Source of the DNA: Petrolisthes cinctipes
Taxonomy: Eukaryota > Arthropoda > Malacostraca > Decapoda > Porcellanidae
Assembly: GCA_033782935.1 (NCBI GenBank)
Contig: JAWQEG010000365.1
Span: forward strand, 62,001-126,000
Length of the DNA stretch: 64,000 bases
Reading direction: 5' to 3'
A model generated the notes under the pieces. The model worked only from the letters and a program-made list of their open reading frames with translations, had not been told where the DNA came from and did no database searches. Below are positions 44,605 through 55,505 of this stretch, one piece after another. The position numbers and the translations under genes were made by a program. How positions within the stretch are numbered: position 1 is the stretch's first letter; each line of letters begins with the position of its first letter.

Positions 44605-46138
44605 ACATGTCAGAGGGTGGCCATTCTTCCTGGATATGTGAAGGCAGAGACTCACGCAATCTACCCAAAGTAGACCCCCTGATGATCGCTGATTATTATC
44701 AGAGGCTCTGTAATCCAGCCATGAAGCATGTGAAATTGAAAAGGTACAGTCACATGTCATATTTGTAGGTACTGTATGTAGCTCATCTCAAATTATAGGA
44801 AAATAAACTATGTATTGAAATTGTTTTTTTATTTTTTTATTGTCTACAAACATTTGGTTGCAAATAAACTGAAGATTACCGGCATATCAGAAATAACTGG
44901 ACCAAGTTAATTCATACTAAATTTATGAAATAATATGACCCAACCTATTAAAAAAAAAAATTCTTATGTCCATTAATGGTATTATTGTTGTTGCCTTCCA
45001 GATCTGTGGGGGAGGATTATGGTGATGCTGTTGGCTATGTGCAGATGCAGCGAAAAGATGGAATGTGTGAGATTGCTGCACGAATATCACCAGAGCATCG
45101 AGTAACAACAAAGCCTTACCGTGTTGTTGCCGTCATCAATGAAAAGGAAGAGAAAATACTTGAGGTCAAGTGTCAAGACTGTGCAGCAGCACAGGGACCA
45201 TGTAAACATGCGGCTGCCTTTGTCGGGTGGCTTCTCAGACGCAGTGGTGAGAAATCAGTCACCTCTGTAAAATCTTTATGGAAGAAAGCTAGACTGTCTA
45301 ATGTTACTGTTGAAACAAAAAGTACGAGCCTTGCAAGTCTGAAGAAGAAGGCAAGGAGATCAAGTGCAGCTGTACAAGATATTGGTGAGCAGTTTTTTAG
45401 GGAGGTCCTTGCTCTTCCATCACAAAGTGGCCTTATATATGACTATTATGGAAACAACCTTCAATATTTAGAACTTTTTGGCATTGATCAGTTGCTACAA
45501 GCTTTCTATAAAGAACAAACTGGTGTACTGACAAGTGACGGGTTTTTGCAGTTTTGTAAAGTAAAGATGACTTCAGATATATGTAAAATGATAGAAAAGG
45601 AAACAGTTGCCCAGGCTAAGTCATCTCTTTGGCATGCTTTGAGATTTGCACGAGTAACTGCATTGGTGCTACAAAGCTAAAAGACACGGCAGCTATGCAG
45701 AGGGTTAGGGAACTGGAACCAAAAGTGCTATTAGAATTGGAGAAACAGATTGGGGGTATAAAGCAGTCTGGTGTAATTTTTGATAGAGATTTACCTGTCC
45801 TGGGTGCATCTCCAGATGGCATACCATCAGATGGAATGGCTATAGTCAAGGTTAAGTGCCCAACAAGTGAAAAGAGTTTTAGAAGATACATTAAGAAAGA
45901 TGGAACTCCAGCAGCAAAACATGTAGCACAGATACAGATGCTCATGCACATGGCTATAGGAAAAATACTGCTCTTTTCTGTGTTGCGGACCCTAACTTCG
46001 AACACAACAAGCATGTAGTAATATCAAGAGTAAAATATGACCATGAATACTGCACAGATCTCCTACAGAAGTGTATATCATTCTGGGAAAAGACTGTATT
46101 TGTAGAACTTAGTAGGTCTTATGGATTTCTGTCTTAGT
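44605..46138 (+). pseudogene. SWIM zinc-finger and YqaJ exonuclease protein (ISL2EU-type transposon gene)
   Basis: Exon 44605-44743 (ATG at 44607) joins in phase to exon 45002 onward through good splice sites (TTTTACAG; AAAAG/GTACAG; CCTTCCAG). The exon reads LPKVDPLMIADYYQRL, then EDYGDAVGYVQMQR, then a SWIM-like finger CQDCAAAQGPCKH (45169-45207) and a WKKARLS linker. A YqaJ (lambda-exonuclease-like) nuclease follows: LRFARVTA, CIGATKLKDTAAM, LGASPDGI and KVKCP. Breaks: about 20-30 residues are missing with a frame change near 45657, and one base is lost at about 45959, after which NTALFCVADPNFEHNK continues to 46138. The usual E of the E-x-K motif is K here (VKVKCP), so the nuclease would be dead. 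Such nucleases are the second gene of ISL2EU transposons. Confidence 0.85.
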
Positions 46139-46149
46139 TACTGTAGTTT

Positions 46150-46340
46150 ATTTGAATGTTGTAACATTAAGTTAGAATAGAGTTTTCCAAAAATGTTACT
46201 TGATACAGTATGTTGTTTGAATGTTGCAACATTAAGTTAGAATAGAGTTTTCCAAAAATGTTCCTTGATACAGTATGTTTTTTTAATGTTGCAACATCAA
46301 GTTAGAATATAGTTTTCCATAAATGTTCCTTGATAGTGTA
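46150..46340. repeat. 65-bp tandem repeat, three units
   Basis: GTTAGAATAGAG (ATATAG in the last) recurs at 46171, 46236 and 46301. It lies just downstream of the YqaJ stop. A 34-bp unit (CCTATTGCACCTTGTAAATA) is doubled at 46455-46512; AATAAA in it could serve as a poly(A) signal. Confidence 0.9.
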
Positions 46341-46553
46341 TCATCAGGATTGTAATAAAAAAAAATAGAAATTTTACATTTATTACATCTATAAATTATT
46401 ATTTCAGTAATAATGTATTACAGTATATGAAATATTGTTGACATATAAATAAACCTATTGCACCTTGTAAATACTTCATAAATAAACCTATTGCACCTTG
46501 TAAATACTTCATTTTACTATACAGTACTGCAAATCCATAACTTTAAACTTATC

Positions 46554-46919
46554 CTACACTTTTACGATTCTCTCCTGACTATTTATCATCCCACATGCAA
46601 TTTTGACGACATCATCCAGGAAATCCACCATTGACATTGGAACACAAGAGTGCATGCAGAGAAACTTGAAGAGCCTGACCCGTCGAATAACCCTCTCAAT
46701 GTGTATTCTGAGAGCAGCCACAGCTTTCATATCAAATACATCTTTTGATGCTAACTGCTCATTTTTTTTTTTTTTTTTTTTACACTCACAGTGCGTACTA
46801 ATTTGCAGCCCCTTGCAACCAAATCTGTTTCAATCTCTTTGAATCCTCTGTCTGCAAATACAGTTATCCCTTCCCTCAAGCACTCCAAGTTGCCTGACTG
46901 TCTCAAGAGTTCCATGTCA
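46554..46919 (-). pseudogene. DDE transposase, last exon (ISL2EU-type)
   Basis: Acceptor TTTGCAG/TGACATGG on the minus strand opens an exon reading DMELLRQSGN, EGITVFADRGFKEI (second catalytic Asp in ADRGF) and, after a 22-base A run, VAALRIHIERVIRRVRLFKF (catalytic Glu in RIHIER), SMVDFLDDVVKIACGMI, stop at 46554-46556. This is the DDE_Tnp_4/IS4-5-like fold used by ISL2EU and Harbinger relatives. The A run throws the frame off by one, so the two boxes are no longer joined. The upstream exons with the first Asp (and any THAP domain) are not visible to the right. Its stop faces the YqaJ gene tail to tail, about 415 bases apart. Confidence 0.8.
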
Positions 46920-46989
46920 CTGCAAAGATGGACATGCATTATACAATGAAAAATAATAATTTGGTATGCAAATAATATAAATATTTTCA

Positions 46990-47305
46990 ATAATATATAC
47001 TGTAACTAGTAAGCTCGGTTGGGGAGGTATACCCTTCACAAAAGATTCCTAACCAAAGTTCCAATAATGCTTATAATTTTGGTTGGCGGGCTAACAAACT
47101 GGGTCGCGAAAAACCACTGTGGAATCGGACACGTTACCAAAGGTCCTCGTTTGTTGGCTAGCCAACAAACATTGAGTAGCAAAAACTATTGTATGATCAA
47201 TATTTCTCTTCTCTGACTGTATCTCTTTTCTCTGTGTGCATATATAGACTTATATATATAAGCCAGTACAAACACACATAACAATAATGTTGGTGAGTAT
47301 TTTTC
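46990..47305. other. Region without recognised gene
   Basis: Contains a short palindrome TTTGTTGGCTAGCCAACAAA (47149-47168). No coding exon of the transposase found. Confidence 0.4.
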
Positions 47306-47309
47306 TTTT

Positions 47310-47403
47310 TTTTAATTTATTGCGCCGTGGCGTCAATCAACAGGCAGACAACAATACATAAGGGTAAGCGGGACCCATGAGAATAAAATGACTACACACA
47401 CAC

Positions 47404-47441
<38 letters not shown>

Positions 47442-49300
47442 CACGAAAACATAACAGAATGAAGCGCAAGAATATAGACAAATATTTACATTATGACCTA
47501 CTTAAATCCACCAAAACGAGGGTGACGTACCAGAAGTTCCTCCAAAAGCTAGTAGTTCAGCAGGTGTCGACAAACCACATCAAGTGGCAGGCCCCGGGGC
47601 AGCAAATGTTGGACAGGCAATAGTGTTTTATAGTGTTAGCACGAGGCGCTCGACACAAGCAACACTCAGTGAAGGGAGGCTCACCCTGCATCCCAGCAAC
47701 TTGCCACGGTGGCCGGTAGTAAAGTCTCAAACGAGCAGAGACTACATGTGCCTTTAAACCATGAGGCCTCGACGACGGTAGGAATATTTGTGACGGCAGA
47801 CAGACTCGTGATGGAGATGCTGAAGGGCCTCTCTGCATCCCTGCGTCACCGTACAGGGAATAAAGGGCAGGTTTGGAGTCACAAAAAATGGCAGCATTCA
47901 CTCCACGTTGACAAACAACACTAACAGCATCCAGAATGGCATTCAATTCACACAATTTGGAGCGAAAGTGGTTACAGAGACGACGGCCAACCCAGCCCCC
48001 TAGAGGTGACTCCATGTCAGGTGAGAAAACGGCACAACCTGCTGTACCATCCACCTACAATGAGCCATGCGTTGGTAGCATCCACGGAAGGGCCCTGGGG
48101 GGACGTCTGCCACCATTATATCTATATTAAGACTACGGAGCATAGAGGAAACAGACCTTATAAGAGCACGTCCAGCAGGCAGTATGGGAGGGACCGGGTA
48201 GTTTGGTCTAAGAGAAGTCCTGACTATCTGAGAGTAATGGGGTGAAAGATGTGGGAAATGGAGGCACTTGACAGTGAAGCAAGAAACATTAGAATAAATT
48301 ATCTCGACTAATGGGGGAAGACGCAATTCACGCTGCATGTTCACTATCCTGGTTAACATTGGACAGCTGAGAATTATTCTCATTGCTCTATTTTGAAATT
48401 TTTCTAAATTTTCCAGAGTAGCCCTAGGAAGTTGAATCAAAGCAAAGGAAGAGGTAATCAACAACTGAACGGATAAAAACAATATAGATGGTCCTGGCTA
48501 CTGGGAAGGAGATGCCCGAGGAGTTGTTAGTGAGCCATTGAAAGGTGTAAGTCGACGCTGGAGACGACCCAACAAGTCCTGGACAATGGCATGGTCTTGA
48601 GGTCTGGCAGGGACAACCAGCCAAATATTGACTGGCGCACCCAGGTAGCGGTTCTGGGAACATATGGGAATGACAGTCCCTCCAATGGTGAACACTGGCC
48701 GAGTTTGAGGAAGGCGGCAGGTGAATATTCTGCTCTTATCTGGGGAGACAATAATGCCACAGTGAGAGGAGGCCACAGAAAAGGAGTCAATAAACCGCTG
48801 GAGATCCCTTGGTGAGGTAGAATGAACGCAGATATCATCAGCATAGCACGTAATTGTAGTTCCAGGAATATCAGGGAGAGAAGTGAGCAGCCGATGCATC
48901 AGAATATTAAATAACAATAGGCTGAGAACACTCTCTTGAGGCGTACCAAGATGAAAACTGCGCAAACGACTGAGCGCACCACTGAAAAACACACGGGAGA
49001 TCCTGTTACTCAGGTAGCCTCGAATCCACCGTAGTAGATTGATTACCCTTTATCCCAAAGTCAACCAGTTGATTCGAAATGACGTCTGTATTAGCAAAAT
49101 CGAAGGCACTTCGAAGGTCAATGAAGGCCACCACACTGTCCCTGGAAAGGCGAGAGTCCAGGTCGACTAGGCAGTGGTGTGTGGTCTGCTGGGGAAGGAA
49201 ACCAAACAGCCATGGAGAATGGCGATCCTGCAGTAGGTACATGAGACGATTGAGTAACATTCTCTCCATAACCTTACAAAAACAGGAAGTAAGGGAAATA
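47310..49300 (-). mobile_element. LINE-B copy 2, 5'-truncated
   Basis: Minus-strand copy without the two insertions of copy 1; it therefore serves as the reference empty site. 3' end ATTTATTGCGCC at 47322, a (CA)n run at 47393-47440 within the 3' UTR (also in copy 1 at 24002), RNase H, thumb and RT. The 5' end breaks off at about 49300 within the start of RT. Confidence 0.9.
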
Positions 49301-49311
49301 TTTATTGTCAA
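47557..49311 (-). pseudogene. LINE-B ORF2: reverse transcriptase and RNase H
   Basis: RT from 49311: NISLTSCFCKVMERMLLNRL, FIDLRSAFDFANTDV (motif A), GTPQESVLSLLLF (motif B; the usual Gly is Glu), CYADDICVHS (motif C near 48840), DKSRIFTC, then LLGRLQRRLTPFNG. Thumb and connector at 48482-48120 (RAMRIILSCPMLTRI). RNase H at 48054-47850: DGTAGCAVFSPD, ELNAILDA and IFCDSKPALYSL, but the first box YTDGS is deleted here (present at 23508). Then SLSNICCPGACHL and a C-terminal region with HYC. Frame changes near 49020, 48490 and 48070. Confidence 0.85.
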
Positions 49312-49770
49312 TGTGTGTGTATGTGTGTGTTATCTGAGGACCTACATGCAGGGACTCACCAGGCAGGGTGTAATGGTCACTAGGGATGCCTGTGAGTCTT
49401 ATGGGAATACTGCAATGCTGAGAAATCTTATATATACCTGTCTCACACTTCATTCCTCGCACTCACTACCAACACTAATGTCTTTTGTGTGTGTGTGTGT
49501 TATGGTTCCTCACACTCACTACTACCAACACCACTGTCTTCTGTGTGTGTGTGTGTGTGAACTGTAAGGCTGAGAGATCTAATTATACACATCTCACACT
49601 TGATTTCTCACACTCACTACCACCACCACCACCACCACCACTATCCTCTGTGTGTGTGTGTGTGTGTGTACTGTAAGGCTGAGAGATCTTATTATACACC
49701 TCTCACACTTGATTTCTCACACTCACTATTACCACCACCACTATCTTCTGTGTGTGTGTGTGTATTTTCT
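49310..49770. repeat. GT-rich minisatellite, units of about 110 bp
   Basis: A block (GT)n, ACTGTAAGGCTGAGAGATCT, TATACAC, CTCACACTTGATTTCTCACA, CTCACTACCACC recurs three to four times (GCTGAGA at 49416, 49570 and 49678). Confidence 0.85.
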
Positions 49771-49789
49771 TTTGAGGGTGTTGGCACAT

Positions 49790-50340
49790 TAGTTCTTTAC
49801 ACCCATTCTTTACCACACTCTTACGGGACCCTGAGAAGTCGTCAGAAAAATGGAGATAAACGAATCATTCAAATATTGCCACGTAACAACGCCTACATGG
49901 AAGGAGCTTGTTTCGTGGCATGGTCAGGAGGAATCAGAAGCCACCAACTTTCATACACGATCACAAGGTCCTTAATTAAAGAGGAGGGGATAGCACACTG
50001 GATAGGAAATGAACGACGCCTATCAACACTAAATATCTTCTGTTTCTCGTTGTGTTTATTTTATCGATGTGATCTTTTCTGGTGTTGTAACTTGAGTTGG
50101 GTTTATGTAGGATTTTTTGTGGCGAGTTGAAGGTTACTGATTCCTCCATAGTCCCTCTCCCCCCCCAAAAAAAAAATGTATATAGACAACTAACAACAAC
50201 AAAAGGAATACAGAGGAATAAAAAAAAATAACAAGAATAATTACAGGACGAAATTACAGGCCCCCCCCCTACTCTCTCTCTCGTAGCCTATCAAGCCTTA
50301 TCGAGTTAATATGCAAATACCTGGCTCAGTGGATACCATT
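49790..50340. other. Region without recognised gene
   Basis: The plus frame to 50130 has no family motif and overlaps repeats. C- and A-homopolymers around 50158-50175 and 50261-50270. Confidence 0.45.
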
Positions 50341-50344
50341 AGGT

Positions 50345-50527
50345 GTGTGTATGTGTGTGTGTGTGTGTGTGTGTTCTGTCCCTCATGGTGTTATGTTTCT
50401 CTCACCTTCCCTTTCTTTCCCTCTCCTCTCCCTATTCCCTTCATACCTCTCCCTCTCCCTCCTCTTCTTTCCTCTCTTCCCTTTTATGGCCCTCCCTCTT
50501 ACACACACACACACACACACACCCTCC

Positions 50528-50566
<39 letters not shown>

Positions 50567-50587
50567 ATAAACACACACACCTCCCTC

Positions 50588-50618
<31 letters not shown>

Positions 50619-50625
50619 TCTCATC
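50345..50625. repeat. Cluster of GT, CT and CA microsatellites
   Basis: (GT)n at 50345-50375, (CA)n at 50502-50521, (CT)n at 50532-50562 and (CA)n at 50603-50618. Confidence 0.93.
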
Positions 50626-50639
50626 AACCGTACACTCTA

Positions 50640-51110
50640 TCCTCTCCTCCAAAGACATAATTACTAACATGCACAGAAACTCTAAAACATTGACAGTACG
50701 GGGGCGGGAACCAGGGAAATAAAATGCAAAACTGGCAACTGTCCAACTCAATCTGTCGTGAAAAAAGAGAGAAGAAATAAAGATAAGCTTCAATTGTTGC
50801 GATTCGAAGCTTCACACGTTTCGAAATGTGAGTTGGTTGGTTCGAACCGATAATATGGAGCTCTGAACTTTGGAATGGAGTGAGTTTGTGGTCAGTGTTA
50901 TGTTGAAGGTCATAGGGTGAATATCTATCTCTTATTTTCTCTCATTTTTATCTCTATCAATTTCTGCTGTTTTCTTTCTCTTTCTCTCTTTTTCTTTCTG
51001 TTGTTCTCTCTTTTTCTTTCTCTTGTGTGCCTGAGTGAGGTGTACAAATGTTCCGGTGTTGTTGGCTTGGCTGACGTGCTGTGTACCCAATGTGTGTGTG
51101 TGTGTCCTGC
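50640..51110. other. Region without recognised gene
   Basis: Low complexity, pyrimidine-rich after 50930. Nothing coding recognised. Confidence 0.4.
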
Positions 51111-51715
51111 TGCTCCTTCCCTCCTTCCCTTGTCTCTCCCTCCCTCCATCCAGCCCTACTTCCCTCCTCTCCTTCCATTCCTACTTCCCTCCTCTCCTTC
51201 CATTCCTACTTCCCTCCTCTCCTTCCATTCCTACTTCCCTCCTCTCCTTCCATTCCTACTTCCCTCCTCTCCTTCCATTCCTACTTCTCTCCTCTCCTTC
51301 CCTCCATCCATTCCTACTTCCCTCCTCTCCTTCCCTTTATAAATCCCTACTTCCCTCCCTACTTCCTTCCATCCATCCATACTTCCCTCCTCTCCCTCCC
51401 TCCCTCCATCCATCCCTACTTCCCTCCTCTCCCTCCATCCATCCCTACTTCCCTCCATCCATACCTATTTCCCTTATCTCACTCCTCTCTCCCTTCCTCC
51501 TTTTATCCCTATTTCCCTCCTCCCTTCATCCAGCCCTTTCTTCTCGACTCACTCCAGTCCTTTCTTCCCCCTTCTCCTGTCCTCCCTTCCCCCCTCTCCT
51601 GTCCTCCTTTCCCCCCTCTCTTGTCCTTCCTTCCCCCCTCTCCTGTCCTCCTTTCCCCCCTCTCTTGTCCTCTCCTCCCTCCTTGCTCTCCTCCCACCCT
51701 CACTCTTTCTTACTC
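51110..51715. repeat. Polypyrimidine tract with 25-bp tandem repeat
   Basis: CCTCTCCTTCCATTCCTACT recurs every 25 bases from about 51166 to 51316 (for example at 51191 and 51216); the rest is irregular CCTT-type sequence. The long Ser/Pro/Leu frames here are artefacts of composition. Confidence 0.92.
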
Positions 51716-53061
51716 GCATCTGACTGGAAGGAAGCAAATGTGACTCCCATATTTAAAAAGGGAGATCGCCATCTTCCTGGAAACTACCGACCAATCAGCC
51801 TTACATCTGTAGTAGGAAAGGTATTGGAGGGTATAGTTGCAGATAGAATAGGAGATCATCTTGAATCATATAATTTATTGTATGATTCACAGCATGGTTT
51901 TAGGCGTCGGCGTTCATGTTTGACCAACTTGATTGAATTTTTCCTCGGTATGCTTTCTGAGTATGACCAGTGCCGGGCAATAGACATCCTTTATCTGGAC
52001 TTTCAGAAAGCATTTGATAAAGTACCTCATCAGAGGTTGATGGCAAAAACCCGTGCACTGGGAATAAGGGGCATGCTTGCTAAATGGATTGAGAATTGGC
52101 TGACTGACTGGCGCCAAAGAGTAGTAATCAATGGGGAAGCCTCAAGTTGGGCATCAGTCACAAGTGGCGTTCCTCAAGGTTCAGTTCTAGGTCCACTACT
52201 CTTTATAATCTACATTAATGATATAGATGTGGGCATTGTCAGTCGAATTGCAAAATTTGCTGATGACACCAAGTTAGGGTGTAATGCTTCATCATTTGAA
52301 AAGGTAGAACAACTACATAAAGACCTAGAGAAAGTAGGAGAGTGGTCTGAACGATGGCAGATGCCATTCAATTTGGACAAGTGTAAAGTGATGCACATAG
52401 GTCCAGCCAATCAGAGAGCCAGTTACTCTTGTTGGGAAGTGAAATTAGTAGTACTGACTTGGAGAAAGACTTAGGTGTACTGATCAGCAGTAACCTCAAA
52501 TTCTCCAAGCAGTGCCTCGAAGTAGAGAAGAAAGCCCAGAGGCTTCTTGGTTACATAAAGGGGCAATTTAGATTTAGAAACAAAGAGAGAGTCCTCACTC
52601 AGTACAATTCTTTGGTTCGGCCACATCTGGAATATGCTGTGCAGTTCTGGTCGCCGACTCTCAGGAAAGACATTGCGAGGCTTGAGAGAGTCCAGGCTAG
52701 GGCCACCAAACTGATCCCATCAATAAAGCACATGGGCTATCAGAGAAGGCTGCAGGCACTAGATCTCTTCTCATTAGAGACGAGACGCTTGAGAGGTCAA
52801 CTAATTGAAGTTTTCAAAATCCTTCGTGGATATGAAAACATTGATTATCAGTGCCTGTTTAGCTTAAACACTAATGCAACTAGAACCATGGATTGAAACT
52901 AGACTTGAAACGCTTCCGCCATAATACGTTAGGTAATTTCTTCACATATAAAATCTGCAATGTCTGGAATCAGCTACCAGCAGAGGTAGTTGATAGTTCC
53001 TCGATAGAGCAGTTCAAGAAACAGTTAGACAAAGTTCTACCAAGCCTGTTAGAGTTAAAGT
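51716..53061 (+). pseudogene. LINE-D ORF2: reverse transcriptase
   Basis: SDWKEANVTPIFKKGDR, NYRPISLTSVVGKVLE, SQHGFRRRRSCLTNLIEF, LYLDFQKAFDKVPH (motif A), SGVPQGSVLGPLLFIIYIND (motif B), IAKFADDTKLG (motif C, FADD), then LDKCKVMHIG, a frameshift near 52432, EKDLGVLISSNLKFSKQC, and YNSLVRPHLEYAVQFWSPTL of the thumb. A second frame change near 52885 leads to NFFTYKICNVWNQLPAEVV and the stop at 53059-53061. All RT boxes are intact; only two frame errors. Wording fits the CR1 group. Confidence 0.9.
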
Positions 53062-53300
53062 GATTGTTTCCTCCTTTCCTGTACAAAAATTTCCTAGTCC
53101 GGCCTTTTTTCCTCCGGGTTAGGTACATTTCCATTTCCATACCCGCAATGCGGGTGGGAGAGGTGGGTGGGGAGAGCCTTCTCTTTACTATACTTTTCTC
53201 TCACTATTAGTTAGCAACTACTACTACACCTACGGTACCTCCTTGGTATGGGTCGTAAGACCTTTTGAGGTGCTACTTGTCCTTGTAACTCCTTGTAACT
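51716..53300 (+). mobile_element. CR1-like LINE (LINE-D), 5'-truncated
   Basis: Begins in the middle of RT and ends at a doubled CCTTGTAACT (53281-53300), a short direct repeat at the 3' end as in CR1-group LINEs. It sits between two pyrimidine-rich tracts (51110-51715 and 53301-53560), so it probably inserted into one such tract. Confidence 0.85.
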
Positions 53301-53560
53301 CCCTCCTCCAGCCATTTCTCTCCTCCTCTCCATTCAGCCCTTACCTCCTCCCTCCTTCCCTCATCCCTTCCCCTCTCCCTTCTTTCAACTCCTCCCTCCT
53401 CCAGCCCTTTCTCTCCTCCTTCCATTCAGCCCTTACTTCCTCCCTCCTTCCCTCACCTCCTCCCTCCTCTCATTCCTTCCCCTCTCCCTTCTTCCCACTC
53501 CTCCCTCCTCCTGCCATTTTTCGCTTCTCTCCTCTGCCACCTCTCCTTCCCTCACCACTG
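53301..53560. repeat. Polypyrimidine tract
   Basis: CCTCCCTCC-type sequence continuing the tract found left of LINE-D. The unit CAGCCCTTACCTCCTCCCTC at 53335 recurs in similar form at 53427. Confidence 0.85.
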
Positions 53561-53865
53561 TACTGTAACAGAAAGACAAGGCAAACCAAGAGAACAAAGA
53601 TGGAGGGATGGATACTTACTTACCTTACCAAGAAACGGTACATCGTCTGTCAATAGTGAGTAGATAGATGTCCACACTGTTCACTTTTATATTATTTGCC
53701 TAATTTGGTCAAGACCAAGGAGGTTAAATAGGATGGAGGCGCCCTGGCTTACACCTGAGTGAGGTCAGTGTGGCTGGGTGGCGGCCATCTTGGTATGGGA
53801 GCTGAGTCAGGTGTTTGGCTTTAACACCACTGCAGTTTTGTGCTTAGTTCACTGCTAGCAGCCAC

Positions 53866-55394
53866 ATGGCACGTGTCTCTACTGCCCAAACTGAAGAATG
53901 CCTACATCTTGTGCAGCATATGGTTGTACAGAGAAGCACAGCAAGCTGCATAACCCTACTGTTACATCGCTATGTTAGGAATATGTTCGACACATGTTTG
54001 CCACATCAAAGAACAATACAAAAGTGGTATGAGAGTGTTGAGGGGAAACCAGGCTTTACTGAACCAGAATTTTCAGCACTGAAATTAAAATCAGCTGCTT
54101 ATGCTGAGATGGGAAAGCTATTATTATGTGCTCTAATCATGGATGAAATGGCAATTAAACAACAGCTTCAGTGGGATGGAAAGAAAGACCATGGTTACAT
54201 AGATATGGGCACCAAACTGGATGGTGATGGTCTTCCCCTTGCAAAAGAGGCACTTGCATTCATGGTAGTATCGGTTAATGGCACATGGAAATTACCGGTC
54301 GGCTATTTCTTTATTGCAGGCCTTGGTGCTATAGAAAGAGGTAATTTGGTAAAACAGTGCTTGACTAAACTTCATTCAGTGGTTGTGAGAGTTATATCAT
54401 TAACTTGTGATGGTGCCTCATCAAATGTGTCTATGATTAAAACTCTTGGTTGCAGTATTGATCACAGCATAATAATACAGTCGTCATTTCTACATCCTGT
54501 TACAGAGCAACCGATTGGTGTTTTTTTGGATCCATGTCATATGTTAAAACTTGTAAGAAATACTTTTGGGGATAGAAAGATTCTTGTTGATGGTCAGAAT
54601 AGAGTTATCAGGTGGGATTATATAGAACAACTGCATAAATTACAAGATAGTGAACGATTACATCTGGCCAACAAACTAAGGAATGCTCATATTGCATTGA
54701 TCAAGAAAAAAAAATTAATGTAAAATTAGTTGCACAACTACTCAGTGAATCCGTTGCGACATCCTTGCAATTCTGCCTTAATGAAAACATCAGTGAATTT
54801 AAGGGATGTGAAGCAACTGTTGATTTCTTTTTAATGTTCAATGCACTGTTTGATGTAATGAATTCCAGAAATTTGTGTTCTAGTGGCTATAAACGTCCAC
54901 TGCATTATGAAAATACCAATAAAATCATCACATTTCTGAAAAGAGTTGAAACTTACATTAGAGAGCTTAAACTTTCAAACGGCCTAGAACTGTTAAAATC
55001 AAATTGTAAAACTGGCTCTCTTGGCTTCCTTGTGTGCATTAGAAGTGCAATTATGTTGTATGATAATTTGGTTGCATGCAATAACCCTCCTCTGAAATTC
55101 TTAATGACATTTAAACTGAGTCAGGACCACATTGAGTTGTTTTTTGGTCAAATCAGGAGTATGGGGGGTCATAATAATCCAACATGTTCGCAGTTTACAG
55201 CTGCATATAAAAAAATACTGGTACAGTTGCGTTCAGGAGTAATGCTACACTCTGGGCTCGTGGGAAAAAAAATCTTTGAAAAGCCGCGAGCGAACACCGT
55301 AGACTTGCATGCTCGGGAGGCAGCTGGCTGCTCGCATCTTACAGTAACATCACGTGGGGTTAGTGTAATCAGGTTGTGGACATCGGCGAGGTAA
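53866..55394 (+). pseudogene. P-element/THAP9-like transposase with one frameshift
   Basis: First frame 53866-54721 (285 codons) and second 54722-55394, out of register by one base at an A9 run (54694-54714). N-terminal part CLPHQRTIQKWYESVEGKPG is the standard P-transposase segment after the leucine zipper. The RNase H-like core has LIMDEMAIKQQ, LTCDGASSN and FLDPCHMLKLVRN. The C-terminal part has the diagnostic KLSQDHIELFFGQIRS then GGHNNPTCSQFTAAYKKIL. No THAP zinc finger is encoded at the visible start; an acceptor-like CTGCTAGCAG lies right before the ATG, so THAP may be in an upstream exon that is lost or outside what I can recognise. The frameshift is a single homopolymer indel and could be a sequencing error. 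Confidence 0.87.
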
Positions 55395-55505
55395 AGCAAC
55401 TTACTCAGTATTTGTAAAATGGAAAATCATATAAATTTAGTTCTCCAAGCAACACATGATCATAATACCATTTATTATAAATAATAGTAAAAATTAAAAC
55501 AAGAA

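Noticed and set aside
46603..46842. Plus-strand 79-codon frame with poly-Phe
   Set aside because: Antisense of the DDE transposase exon; the Phe run is the T side of the A run.
51035..51743. Long Ser/Pro/Leu-rich frames
   Set aside because: Polypyrimidine composition keeps frames open; the real coding part starts at about 51716 with the LINE-D reverse transcriptase.
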